The notes under the pieces are model-generated. The model made no database searches. It had not been told where the DNA came from and was given only the letters and a program-made list of their open reading frames with translations. A program made the position numbers and the translations under genes. A DNA stretch of 64,000 nucleotides from Bin87 sp965204905 (GTDB lineage: Bacteria; Chloroflexota; Dehalococcoidia; Lucifugimonadales; UBA3495). This document shows, piece by piece, positions 52,948 to 61,681 of the stretch (positions within the stretch are counted from its first letter, which is position 1; each line of letters opens with the position of its first letter). Where the stretch lies: the NCBI GenBank assembly GCA_965204905.1, contig OZ242042.1:1922001-1986000 (forward strand), given 5' to 3'.

Positions 52948-53871
52948 CTAACCTTCCGACCAGAGATGAGCAAACTGGCTGGCGACTACCTGTTCATATG
53001 TAGCCTCGCCGTCAAGCAGTCCGAGATTGCGGCAGAACTCGTTGAGGCTGGCTACTGAGTCTGGAGAGATTGCCGCGGAGTAATAAGGAGCGTCCCGCCT
53101 GACCAAGTCCTCGATCAAACCGGCTTCATCAGCCGGGAACAGCCGCCGTCCGACTTCGGATCCCTGGGAAGGATCGACCCGCAGCGCCCTTTGCGCCGCC
53201 ACGACCGCGCGGACTGCCCCTTCCGCAACGGCGGGAGATTCTTCAATCAGCCGGTCAGTGGTGACCAGCGCCGCGAACGTGTAGTCCCTCGCCGCCGCTG
53301 GACCTAGCCCGCGCCTCGGGTCCAGCACGACTTTGCCTATCCCGCTCTGCACCGCCACCTCGGCCCCCATCGCGTTGGCCCAAAACCCGTCGATAGTCCC
53401 CTCCTGTAGGGCTTGGGCGGCGTGGACGCCGAAGGATACTCCGGCGTCGCCACTGCCGGGCACCGGCGCAAGCGACACATCCGCCTCGGGATCCACGCCC
53501 GCCTCGGTCAGCAGCCGGCGCAGCGCCGCGTCGGGTCCGGGAGCCGCGCCGATGCGCCGTCCTTTCACCGCCTCCACGTCTCCGGGCGCAACTCCCAGGT
53601 CGGAGCGCATCACCAGCAGCCAGAAGGTATGCTGGGCCAGCGCGGCCAGCAACTTTGCTCCCTTCCAGCCGGGGAAAGCCGACAGGGTGGCGTGGGCAGG
53701 ACCCGCTACGAAATCTACGCTACCTTCCCGCAACGCTTGCATGGCTCTGCCCACCGGGAACACCATCTCCAAATCCACATCCATTCCCTGTTCCTTGAAG
53801 AGCTCAAGTTCCACGGCGGCGACCGCCGGGAAATAGGAGTTGGACACTAGGTCGGGTACCGCGATGCGCAT
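52948..53871 (-). CDS. NMT1/THI5-like substrate-binding protein without a signal peptide
   Basis: A 307-residue periplasmic-binding-protein fold: MRIAVPDLVSNSYFPAVAAVELELFKEQGMDVDLEMVFPVGRAMQALREGSVDFVAGPAHA, then RIGAAPGPDAALRRLLTEAG, TIDGFWANAMGAEVAVQSG. No signal peptide or lipobox precedes the domain, and AGGAGA upstream of the ATG at 53871 supports this start. No permease is near. It may act inside the cell or be a sensor. It is upstream of the LLM and Rieske genes, probably one operon. Confidence 0.85.
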   Translation of the reverse strand: MRIAVPDLVSNSYFPAVAAVELELFKEQGMDVDLEMVFPVGRAMQALREGSVDFVAGPAHATLSAFPGWKGAKLLAALAQHTFWLLVMRSDLGVAPGDVEAVKGRRIGAAPGPDAALRRLLTEAGVDPEADVSLAPVPGSGDAGVSFGVHAAQALQEGTIDGFWANAMGAEVAVQSGIGKVVLDPRRGLGPAAARDYTFAALVTTDRLIEESPAVAEGAVRAVVAAQRALRVDPSQGSEVGRRLFPADEAGLIEDLVRRDAPYYSAAISPDSVASLNEFCRNLGLLDGEATYEQVVASQFAHLWSEG

Positions 53872-53986
53872 TCGAATCGTCTCCTGCCGCCGGGCCGGGG
53901 TTTGAGTCGCGAGGCTACGCCGAGTTTACCACTGGTCTCGCACCCGGTATCCTCTCTGCAACGTCAACTTCACGGAGTGGAAAACC

Positions 53987-54400
53987 ATGTACAACAAACC
54001 CATGCTAAGCCTGGAACAGGCCCAGAACGCCATCACGGCTATGATCGCCGATTTCAACCGGGACCCCGACCGGCGCAAGGTCGATATGGCGGTGGTGGAC
54101 GATGCCGGTAACCTGTTGGCCTACGCCCGCATGGATCGCTGCCTGCGTCCCACCTTCGCCATCCGCAAGGCGTACACCTCGGCAGTGCGTTCCATGGACA
54201 CCGCCGCCTTTGCCGAGCAGCTCAGCAGCACCGGCAGGTCGCTGGAGTCTTTCGGGGATCCTCAGTTGATCGCACTGCCCGGGGGAGTCGCCGTGTTCCA
54301 CGATGGCCAGGTGATCGGCGCCATCGGCGTGGGCGGCCTGCCCAGCGGGTTCGACGACGAGGCCATTGCCAAGGCGGGAGTGGCCGCATTGGGAATCTGA
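53987..54400 (+). CDS. GlcG/HbpS-like heme-binding domain protein
   Basis: A 137-residue protein of the GlcG/HbpS fold: MLSLEQAQNAITAMIADFNRDPDRRKVDMAVVDDAGNLLAYARMD, then RKAYTSAVRSMDTAAF and LPGGVAVFHDGQVIGAIGVGGLPSGFDDEAIAKAGVAAL. Members bind heme or small molecules and often sit with catabolic genes; cofactor unknown here. ATG at 53987 with GGAG upstream. Divergent from the binding-protein gene. Confidence 0.9.
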   Translation: MYNKPMLSLEQAQNAITAMIADFNRDPDRRKVDMAVVDDAGNLLAYARMDRCLRPTFAIRKAYTSAVRSMDTAAFAEQLSSTGRSLESFGDPQLIALPGGVAVFHDGQVIGAIGVGGLPSGFDDEAIAKAGVAALGI

Positions 54401-54503
54401 GCACCAGCCGGCGAACTCCGTCACAAAATTGACACAGCGGAGTCTCCAGACTTGCTCCCTCCCGGCGTGTACAATCGGCCGTCGGCGAACAAGGAGGTCG
54501 TTC

Positions 54504-55766
54504 ATGGCTACGGGACTGCTAGCGGGAATAACGGTTCTGGATTTCACGGCGGCGTTCGTGGGGCCGTTTTGCAGTCGGATCATGGCCGACATGGGAGCGG
54601 AGGTCATCAAGATCGAGCGGCCGGCAACGGACCAGGACGAACGGTTCACTCCGGAGTCGCTGCCCACGCGCAACGGCGTTCCGTATTTGCACCTTAACGG
54701 CGGGAAGAAAAGCCTGTGCGTGGACCTGAAGACTGACGCCGGGCTGGAAATCGTGCATTCTCTCGTAAAACGGGCCGACGTGTTCGTGGAGAACTACACT
54801 CCCCACGTGGTGAAGAGCTACGGGCTGGACTATCCCAACCTGCGCAAGTTGAACCCAAGCATCATCATGTGCTCCATGACGGGTTACGGACAGGAGGGGT
54901 TCGCGCACAACCCCGAACACGTCTGCACCGATCCGGTGGCGCAGGCTGTCAGCGGCCTCAACTGGATCACCGGCGAGCGGGACGGCGCGCCCTACACCAT
55001 CGGCGGCGGCATCGGCGACACCGTAACCGGCATGACCGGGGCGATGGCTGTGGGATACGCACTGTTCCATCGCCAGCGCACCGGCGAGGGCCAGTACATA
55101 GACCTGTCCATGATCGACAGCCTGCTATTCCTGGACTCCCTGGCCATGCCCCACGTGGCGGCCAACCAGGGCGTTCCCCTACACTACCGCAACGGAGAGC
55201 AGAACACCTATACCTTTCCCATGGGCATCCTGAAGGCCAGGGAGGGCTATATCTCGTTGCAGGCCCCGGGCCAGGGACTCAACAGCGCCTGGGGCCGGCT
55301 ATGCGAGTGCATGGGACGGGAAGATTTAATCGATGACCCGCGCTACTTGACCGACGACGACCGGGTGGAGCGCCGGAACGAAATCGTTGGCATCATCGAG
55401 GGGTGGCTGCAAACCTTGCCGGACGACGAGGCGGCGCTGCTTGTACTGGCAGAGGCGCGGATCTCGTCGGGGCCGGTGCTATCTCAGGAAGAGATCTGGC
55501 AGCATCCACACTACAACGCGCGTAGTGCGTTCCAGCAGATCGAGTACCCCGAAGTGGGACAGGTAGGGGTGGTATCCCCGCCGTACCGCTTTTCCGCGAC
55601 GCCGGCGGCGGTGAGGGGTCCGGCGCCACAACTGGGAGAGCACAATTACGACGTGCTGACCAAGCATCTGGAGCGCTCAGCAGAGGATGTAGCAGCGCTA
55701 ATTGATGCCGGCGTGCTTTACGAATCTACAGGTGCGAGAAGGCGAAGGCAGGCGAACTGCGGTTAA
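54504..55766 (+). CDS. CaiB/BaiF family III CoA-transferase
   Basis: A 420-residue single-domain CoA-transferase. GITVLDFTAAFVGPFCSRIMADMGAEVIKIERPATDQD, VYLHLNGGKKSLCVDLKTDAGLEI-like segment, DVFVENYTPHVVKSYGLDYPNLRKLNPSIIMCSMTGYGQEG and the catalytic-Asp region around IDLSMIDSLL are present. It activates a carboxylic acid as its CoA ester. ATG at 54504 follows AAGGAGGT at 54491-54498; TACAAT at 54470-54475 is a possible -10. Confidence 0.93.
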   Translation: MATGLLAGITVLDFTAAFVGPFCSRIMADMGAEVIKIERPATDQDERFTPESLPTRNGVPYLHLNGGKKSLCVDLKTDAGLEIVHSLVKRADVFVENYTPHVVKSYGLDYPNLRKLNPSIIMCSMTGYGQEGFAHNPEHVCTDPVAQAVSGLNWITGERDGAPYTIGGGIGDTVTGMTGAMAVGYALFHRQRTGEGQYIDLSMIDSLLFLDSLAMPHVAANQGVPLHYRNGEQNTYTFPMGILKAREGYISLQAPGQGLNSAWGRLCECMGREDLIDDPRYLTDDDRVERRNEIVGIIEGWLQTLPDDEAALLVLAEARISSGPVLSQEEIWQHPHYNARSAFQQIEYPEVGQVGVVSPPYRFSATPAAVRGPAPQLGEHNYDVLTKHLERSAEDVAALIDAGVLYESTGARRRRQANCG

Positions 55767-55783
55767 AAACGCACGTGCGTTAA

Positions 55784-55874
55784 TGGCGGAGAGAGCGGGA
55801 TTCGAACCCGCGATACCCCAGAGGGGTATACCGGTTTTCGAGACCGGCGCCTTCAACCACTCGGCCACCTCTCC
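55784..55874 (-). tRNA. tRNA-Ser (anticodon CGA)
   Basis: Class II tRNA with acceptor GGAGAGG paired to TCTCTCC (one G-U), anticodon loop CTCGAAA (anticodon CGA, reads UCG), a long variable arm TACCCCTCTGGGGTA, T loop TTCGAAT, discriminator G and encoded CCA at 55784-55786. Confidence 0.96.
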
Positions 55875-55984
55875 GCGTAGCCATTTTCATTGTATCAGAT
55901 TAGCGCCGACCCGTAGGCTCCCCGATGACCCAACGCGGCGTTATGTGGCGGTCTCGGGAGTCCGCGTATCCGTCAAAATATGCG

Positions 55985-55993
55985 TGCTATAAT
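55985..55993 (+). promoter_or_regulatory. extended -10 promoter of the helicase gene
   Basis: TGCTATAAT at 55985-55993 is a perfect extended -10. It ends only 9 bases before the ATG at 56003, so the transcript may be leaderless or nearly so. No -35 is seen. Confidence 0.55.
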
Positions 55994-56002
55994 CGCCGTG
56001 CT

Positions 56003-58549
56003 ATGTCCTTGCAGCCTCAGTTTTCCGAGAATTTTCCCGACCGAACCCGTGGCCCGGCGTCGGCTCCGTATTGGGAGGAACCCGCCTCATCCCCCTACTG
56101 GGACGGTTCGGAACTGGCAGCCCTCGAACCCCAAACTCCAACGTCGCCGGCCGCATCGGAAACGTCGCCGGCCATCCTCCAGGGACTCAATGAACCGCAA
56201 CAGCAGGCGGTCCAACACACCCGTGGCCCACTGCTCATCGTAGCCGGACCCGGCTCCGGCAAGACCCGCGTCATCACCCACCGCATCGCCTACCTGGTGG
56301 AAGAGTGCGGCGTAGCGCCCTGGCGGATCCTCGCCGTAACCTTCACCAACAAAGCCGCCCGCGAAATGCGCGAGCGTCTGGATCGCCTGATGCTGGGCTC
56401 CGGCGAAGCCGTTACCATGGGCACCTTTCATGCGGTGTGCGCCCGCATCCTGCGACGCCACGGCGAGCGCGTGGGGATGGATCGAAACTTTACGATCTAC
56501 GACCAGGACGACCAGATTGACGCCATCAAATCGGCGATGCAACTGGCCGACACCGATCCACGTAGCTACAACCCACGCGCCCTGCTGTCGCGCATCTCGG
56601 CCGCGAAAAGCAGCCTCCAGGACTCCCGCCAAATGGCCCAGTCCGCCTACGATGCCGACGATGAATACGGCGCACACTGGGTTGACGTGTGCGCTCGCGT
56701 GTATCGTTACTACGAAGAGGCGTTGACCCGGCAGAACGCCCTGGATTTCGACGACCTGCTGATGCGCACCGCACAACTGCTGGAAACCTCCCGGGAAGTG
56801 CAGGAGCAATACCACGACCGTTACCAGCACCTTCTTATCGACGAATTCCAGGACACCAACGTCGCACAATACCGATTGGCCCGCCTCCTCACCGGCTCAC
56901 ACCGGAACCTCTGCGTCGTCGGCGACCCCGACCAGAGTATCTACTCATGGCGCAACGCCGACATCCGCAATATCCTGAGCTTCCAGAGCGACTTTCCCGA
57001 TGCGCAGGTCATCAGTCTCGGCGAAAATTACCGCTCCACCAGGAACATCCTCAACGCGGCCTCCAGCGTCATCGCCACCAACAAGGAGCGCATCGAACGC
57101 CCGCTGTACACCAGCAATCCCGTCGGCGACCGGCTCACGCTGCATGAGGCTTACAGCGAAGAGGATGAGGCAGCGTGGGCGGTGGACGAAGTATCCCGCC
57201 TCTCCAGGTCCGGCCAATACCGCAATGGCGATTGCGCCATCATGTATCGCATCAACGCCCAGAGCCGCGCCTTTGAAGACCAGTGCATGCGCCAGGGCAT
57301 ACCGTACCGGCTGGTCGGAGGCGTGCGGTTCTATCATCGCAAGGAAATCAAGGACGTGATGTGCTACCTGCGGGTGATTTACAATCCCGGCGACGAGGTC
57401 AGCCTGCAACGCATCATCAACACTCCCACGCGCGGCATCGGCGCGAAAACCGTTCAGGTTTTGACTGCTTACGCGGCCGGACAAGGCATCACCACGCGGA
57501 CAGCCATGACCGACATCGCCACCGCCCGCGCCGAAAACCGGCCGTGTCCCGTCAACGTCACGACGCGCGCTGCCCGCTCCATCGCCGACCTGTCGGTGAC
57601 CCTGGACCGCCTCGGCGACGCGGCAAGGGAGTTGGCCGTCGCCGACCTGTTGGACCGCGTCCTGGATATGTCCGGCCTCGCCAGGCACATCCACGCCCAG
57701 GACGACGGAGAAGAACGCTGGGAAAACATACTGGAACTGCGCGGACTCGCCGAAGACTACGGGCCTCCCGGCGACGGCAGCGTGGATGGCCTGAGCGCCT
57801 TCCTGGAGCGCGTTTCGCTGGTATCAGACGTGGACCAGTACGAGCAGTCCGACGACGCTTTGACCCTCATCACCCTGCACCAAGCGAAGGGCCTGGAATT
57901 CTCCGTCGTCATGATGGCCGGCATGGAAGAAGGATTGCTACCTCACAGTCGGTCGATGGACACTATCCGCGAAATCGAAGAGGAAAGGCGATTGTGCTAC
58001 GTCGGAATGACTCGCGCCAGGGAACGCCTGTACCTGTTGCGGGCTTTTCGGAGGCGCTACCCGTCGGCCGGCGGCGTGTCGCTCCCTTCCCGTTTCCTTG
58101 AGGACGTGCCCGAAGAGTTGTTCGCCTCGCCCGCAGTACAGCGGCCCGCCGGAACCCGCGCCGGCGCCCACTCCCTGGCCGCCTCCGGCGACAGACCCGG
58201 CCGCAACGAGGGCGCCGTCATCGGCGGGGAATACGCCACCCGCCGCCGGGAATCCCGCACCAGGCTCGGCGTTGGCGAAGGTGCGTCCGGCGACGCGACA
58301 CGCGGTCGCCTCCGGGGCAACATAGATGAAAAGCTGACCGAATGGGATTCCAGCCGTTCCGTCTCCAAAAAGCAACCCGAACGCGCCCCGCTCACGGTGG
58401 GCGAAATAGTGCGCCACCAGGTATTCGGCGAGGGTGTCGTGCAGGAAGTTCAGGGTGAAGGCGAAACCGAACAGGCCACCGTGAACTTCGGCGGCGACGT
58501 GGGCCTCAAGCGTCTGCTGGTCTCTCTGGCCCCCTTGGAACGCGGCTGA
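56003..58549 (+). CDS. pcrA: ATP-dependent DNA helicase, UvrD/PcrA family
   Basis: An 848-residue superfamily 1 helicase. After a 55-residue Pro-rich start come LNEPQQQAVQ (Q motif), Walker A GPGSGKTR (82-89), TFTNKAAREMRERL, LLIDEFQDTNVAQYRL (motif II), VGDPDQSIYSWRNAD (III), ITLHQAKGLEFSVVMM (V) and YVGMTRARERLYLL (VI). The C-terminal 60 residues (GEIVRHQVFGEGVVQEVQGEG) form the RNA-polymerase-binding Tudor-like domain of PcrA/UvrD. Role: repair and replication/transcription conflicts. Followed by a terminator. Confidence 0.95.
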   Translation: MSLQPQFSENFPDRTRGPASAPYWEEPASSPYWDGSELAALEPQTPTSPAASETSPAILQGLNEPQQQAVQHTRGPLLIVAGPGSGKTRVITHRIAYLVEECGVAPWRILAVTFTNKAAREMRERLDRLMLGSGEAVTMGTFHAVCARILRRHGERVGMDRNFTIYDQDDQIDAIKSAMQLADTDPRSYNPRALLSRISAAKSSLQDSRQMAQSAYDADDEYGAHWVDVCARVYRYYEEALTRQNALDFDDLLMRTAQLLETSREVQEQYHDRYQHLLIDEFQDTNVAQYRLARLLTGSHRNLCVVGDPDQSIYSWRNADIRNILSFQSDFPDAQVISLGENYRSTRNILNAASSVIATNKERIERPLYTSNPVGDRLTLHEAYSEEDEAAWAVDEVSRLSRSGQYRNGDCAIMYRINAQSRAFEDQCMRQGIPYRLVGGVRFYHRKEIKDVMCYLRVIYNPGDEVSLQRIINTPTRGIGAKTVQVLTAYAAGQGITTRTAMTDIATARAENRPCPVNVTTRAARSIADLSVTLDRLGDAARELAVADLLDRVLDMSGLARHIHAQDDGEERWENILELRGLAEDYGPPGDGSVDGLSAFLERVSLVSDVDQYEQSDDALTLITLHQAKGLEFSVVMMAGMEEGLLPHSRSMDTIREIEEERRLCYVGMTRARERLYLLRAFRRRYPSAGGVSLPSRFLEDVPEELFASPAVQRPAGTRAGAHSLAASGDRPGRNEGAVIGGEYATRRRESRTRLGVGEGASGDATRGRLRGNIDEKLTEWDSSRSVSKKQPERAPLTVGEIVRHQVFGEGVVQEVQGEGETEQATVNFGGDVGLKRLLVSLAPLERG

Positions 58550-58569
58550 AAATCTCGTGATACGAGGTT

Positions 58570-58608
58570 CGGTTCGCATTAGTCGATGCGAACCGATAGG
58601 CGTTTTCT
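58570..58608 (+). terminator. intrinsic terminator after the helicase gene
   Basis: A perfect 10-bp stem CGGTTCGCAT (58570-58579) and ATGCGAACCG (58586-58595) with loop TAGTCG, followed after 7 bases by a TTTT run at 58603-58606. It lies 20 bases after the helicase stop. Confidence 0.65.
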
Positions 58609-58696
58609 GATCGCATTGCGCCCGATTCATTGCTGGAACGACGCTATTGCTTCGAATATCGTTGCAATTTCGCCAATGATTGCTGTATAACTACTT

Positions 58697-58725
58697 TTGA
58701 CCTGCAAGTATTCTGGCAATATACT
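58697..58725 (+). promoter_or_regulatory. sigma70 promoter of the ABC transporter cluster
   Basis: TTGACC at 58697-58702 and TATACT at 58720-58725 are separated by 17 bases. The region is AT-rich compared with its surroundings. Transcription would start near 58732, about 60 bases before the TTG start of the binding protein. Confidence 0.7.
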
Positions 58726-58791
58726 ACCGCGCACTTTGTCGCGCCGTATGGTTCGGGGCGACGTGAATGTCAATCGTTCGGAGGTACCAAA

Positions 58792-60651
58792 TTGGTCAAG
58801 CCTACGATCCTGGCTGCTTTCGCCGGCGCGTTGCTGCTGGTCATCGGCATCGCTTGCGGCGGAACCAGTGAAGACACTGGCGCTGCGTCGGCGCCGGCCG
58901 CTCAACCCCAGCAAGCTGCCCAGCAGCAAACGCAACAACAGCAGCCGGCTACCGGCGGTCAGCAGCAACAGCAGCAATCCGCCGCCCCCGCCGCTGCTAC
59001 TCCCATCCCGACGGTAATCGCTACCGCCACTCCCAGCCCCACCAACACGCCCACGGCAGCGCAGGAAACCACCGCGCTGGGCGGCCGTCTCCGCATCGCC
59101 ACCATCCCGCCGGTGCAGCAACTGGTGGGCAGTTGGCTCGGAACTACCACTTCGGCCAATACCCAGGTCCGGCCCTTCACCGACCCGCTGGTGCATACCG
59201 ACCGGTTTGACGGCTCCCTGGTTCCCGGCATCGCCACCAGTTGGGAAGCCAACGAGGACGGCACCCAGTGGACGTTCCATCTGCGCGATGACGTCGAGTT
59301 CCACGACGGAACGCCGTTCACGGCCAACGACGTGCCCCACAGCGCTTCCCTCGTCATCCGCGAGGACGCCATCGCCACCGATACCGGCCTGTTCCGAGGA
59401 CTCTTCGGCGACGACCAAGAGGAACTGCTTTCCAACATCGTTGCCCTGGATGACAGCACCGTCCAATTCAACCTGAAGACGCCCAACTCCCTGATGGACT
59501 TCTTCGCCGGCGCCCAGCAGGGCAACCTGTTCATATACTCCAAGGCTCAATACGATGCCGGCGGCATCGAAGCCTATGAGAATCCCACCGGCGTCGGCCC
59601 CTGGAAGTTTGAAGAGCGCACCATTGACGTGAACCTAGTATATTCGCGCAATCCCGACCACTACCGGCGGAGTCCGTTCTTCCAGGAAATGGAATACGTG
59701 CTGATCCCCGAAGAGACCACCCGCTTGGCCCAGTTGACCACCGGGCAGGTCCAGATTGGCGAAATCAGCCGCGAACTGCACACTGACGCGCAAGGCGAGA
59801 ATCTGGCCGTATTGCAAAGCGAACTGCCCTCCATTCAGGTGGCCTTCATCATCGGCGGCGTGTACAACCCCGAGGAAGCCGGCCCCTGCAAGGCGGAAGG
59901 TTTTGAAAACTGCTTCTACCAGGAAGGGGAGCCGCACCTCAGCCCCTTGGTCCGGGAAGCCATTAACCGGGCCATCAACCGGGAAGAAATCAACGCCGAG
60001 TTGTTCGGCGGCATCGGCCGGCAACACACCGTGTGGGGCTACCACCCGGCGCTGCCAGGCTACAACCCCCGCTGGACCGAAGAGTTTGACGACAAGTACG
60101 GTTTTGACCCCGACAAGGCACGCCAATTGCTGGAAGAGTCCGGTCACGCGGGCTACGACCTGACGCTGCTGCTCACCGAGCTGCCCGGCGTTCCCGAAAT
60201 GATTCCCATGGGCGAGGCCGCTTTCAGCTACCTGACCAACGTGGGCTTTAACGTAACGACCCAGCCCATTAAATGGTCGGACTACCGCGCCAAGTACTAC
60301 CGCCCCGGCAAGACCCACGGCACTCTGGCCGCTACCCGCGGCACCTACCGCCCCGCCGACATTACCCTGCGCTTCTACAACCGCAGCGGCGACGCCGGTT
60401 TCTGGCGCACCTCGGTTGACCCCATGACCGACGTGCTGTACGACAAGGCCACGCAGAGCGTTGATCCCGAAGTCAAGGCGCAGGCCCTGAGCGACCTGGG
60501 TGACCTGAAGTTTGACCTCTACTCCGAAGTTCCCATCGTGTGGCTGCCGGCGCAGATCGTGGTCAACCCTGCCGAGATTGGCGAAATGGTGTGGCCGGGC
60601 AACATCAATGCCTCCTTCACCCATACCGAGTACATCACTCCTGCCAACTAG
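58792..60651 (+). CDS. ABC transporter substrate-binding lipoprotein, family 5
   Basis: A 619-residue extracytoplasmic solute-binding protein of the oligopeptide/nickel type. A signal with a lipobox ends at C22 (LLVIGIAC), followed by a Gln/Ala/Thr/Pro-rich linker to about residue 85. Then GGRLRIATIPPVQQLVGSWLGTT, LVPGIATSWEANEDGTQWTFHLRDDVEFHDGTPFTANDV and NREEINAELFGGIG are typical. TTG start at 58792 with GGAGGT at 58780-58785 sets the start; a frame open to 58630 would contain the promoter. Works with the two permeases below; no ATPase in the window. Confidence 0.93.
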   Translation: MVKPTILAAFAGALLLVIGIACGGTSEDTGAASAPAAQPQQAAQQQTQQQQPATGGQQQQQQSAAPAAATPIPTVIATATPSPTNTPTAAQETTALGGRLRIATIPPVQQLVGSWLGTTTSANTQVRPFTDPLVHTDRFDGSLVPGIATSWEANEDGTQWTFHLRDDVEFHDGTPFTANDVPHSASLVIREDAIATDTGLFRGLFGDDQEELLSNIVALDDSTVQFNLKTPNSLMDFFAGAQQGNLFIYSKAQYDAGGIEAYENPTGVGPWKFEERTIDVNLVYSRNPDHYRRSPFFQEMEYVLIPEETTRLAQLTTGQVQIGEISRELHTDAQGENLAVLQSELPSIQVAFIIGGVYNPEEAGPCKAEGFENCFYQEGEPHLSPLVREAINRAINREEINAELFGGIGRQHTVWGYHPALPGYNPRWTEEFDDKYGFDPDKARQLLEESGHAGYDLTLLLTELPGVPEMIPMGEAAFSYLTNVGFNVTTQPIKWSDYRAKYYRPGKTHGTLAATRGTYRPADITLRFYNRSGDAGFWRTSVDPMTDVLYDKATQSVDPEVKAQALSDLGDLKFDLYSEVPIVWLPAQIVVNPAEIGEMVWPGNINASFTHTEYITPAN

Positions 60652-60679
60652 TCCACGTCGTACCGGGGTGGGCTACAAT

Positions 60680-60707
60680 GTAGGGGCGAATAATTATTCG
60701 CCCCTAC
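60680..60707. repeat. perfect 28-bp palindrome between binding protein and permease
   Basis: Two 14-base arms (GTAGGGGCGAATAA at 60680-60693 and its reverse complement at 60694-60707) without a loop. In RNA it gives a strong stem that could halt exonucleases and keep binding-protein mRNA more abundant than that of the permeases. No T-tract follows. It may also be a dispersed repeat. Confidence 0.75.
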
Positions 60708-60745
60708 CGGCCCCCTGACTACGAAACTCGTCACAGGAACCGATC

Positions 60746-61669
60746 GTGCAGCGTTACATTTTGATACGGGTTGCTCAGTCCGCACTGACCCTGCTGATTT
60801 TGACGGTAATCGTCTTTTCACTGGCGCGTATCGCCGGCGACCCCCTGGACGTGCTGCTACCTCTGGAGGCCACCGTTGAGGACGCCGAACGGCTCCGCGC
60901 GGAATGGGGGCTGGATAAACCCCTGTACGTCCAGTATCTAACCTTCCTCGGCAACGCCTTGACCGGCGACTTCGGAGAGTCGCTGCGCGTCCGTGGCCGC
61001 ACGGCCATGAGCCTGGTGCTGGAACGGCTGCCCAACACAGCCGCCCTGGCCGGCGTGGCGGTGCTGGTCGCCACGGCAATCGCCGTACCGATAGGCGTGT
61101 TGTCGGCGGTGAAGAAAGATACTCCCTTTGACTATGTGGGCAAAGCGATAGCCCTGTTCGGCCAATCGCTGCCGGCCTTCTGGCTGGGTCTCATGCTGAT
61201 GTGGGTATTCGCCGCGCAATTGGGCTGGTTCCCGGTATCCGGCAAGGAACAGGGCGCGCTGTCGTACATCCTGCCCGCCATCGCCATCGGCTGGTTTCAG
61301 GTGGCGGCATTGATGCGCCTGGTGCGCTCGTCCATGCTGGACGTGCTGGACACGGAATACGTGAAGCTGGCGCGCATCAAAGGCGTGGTGGAGTGGAAGG
61401 TAATCTGGAAACACTGCCTGCGCAACGCGGCCATCGCGCCGTTTACCTACTTCGCGCTGATTATCGGTTCGCTCATGGTCGGCTCGGTGTCCATCGAGTT
61501 CGTGTTCGCCTGGCCCGGCGTGGGCCGGCTCGCGGTGGACGCGGCGAACACCAAGGACTTTCCGGTAGTCCAGGCGGTAGTCATCACCTTCTGCATGGTG
61601 TATATCGTCGCCAACCTGTTGGTGGACATCGCCTACGCTTACGTTGACCCTCGCATTCGCTTCAATTAG
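60746..61669 (+). CDS. ABC transporter permease, DppB/OppB type
   Basis: A 307-residue permease with six helices. RYILIRVAQSALTLLILTVIVFSLARIAGDPLDVLLP is the family start, then the long periplasmic loop with LDKPLYVQYLTFLGNALTGDFGESLR, and the EAA loop VRSSMLDVLDTEYVKLARIKGVVEWKVIWKHCLRNAAI. GTG start at 60746 with AGGA upstream. It pairs with the DppC-like permease 12 bases downstream. Confidence 0.94.
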   Translation: MQRYILIRVAQSALTLLILTVIVFSLARIAGDPLDVLLPLEATVEDAERLRAEWGLDKPLYVQYLTFLGNALTGDFGESLRVRGRTAMSLVLERLPNTAALAGVAVLVATAIAVPIGVLSAVKKDTPFDYVGKAIALFGQSLPAFWLGLMLMWVFAAQLGWFPVSGKEQGALSYILPAIAIGWFQVAALMRLVRSSMLDVLDTEYVKLARIKGVVEWKVIWKHCLRNAAIAPFTYFALIIGSLMVGSVSIEFVFAWPGVGRLAVDAANTKDFPVVQAVVITFCMVYIVANLLVDIAYAYVDPRIRFN

Positions 61670-61681
61670 GAGAGGAACCCT

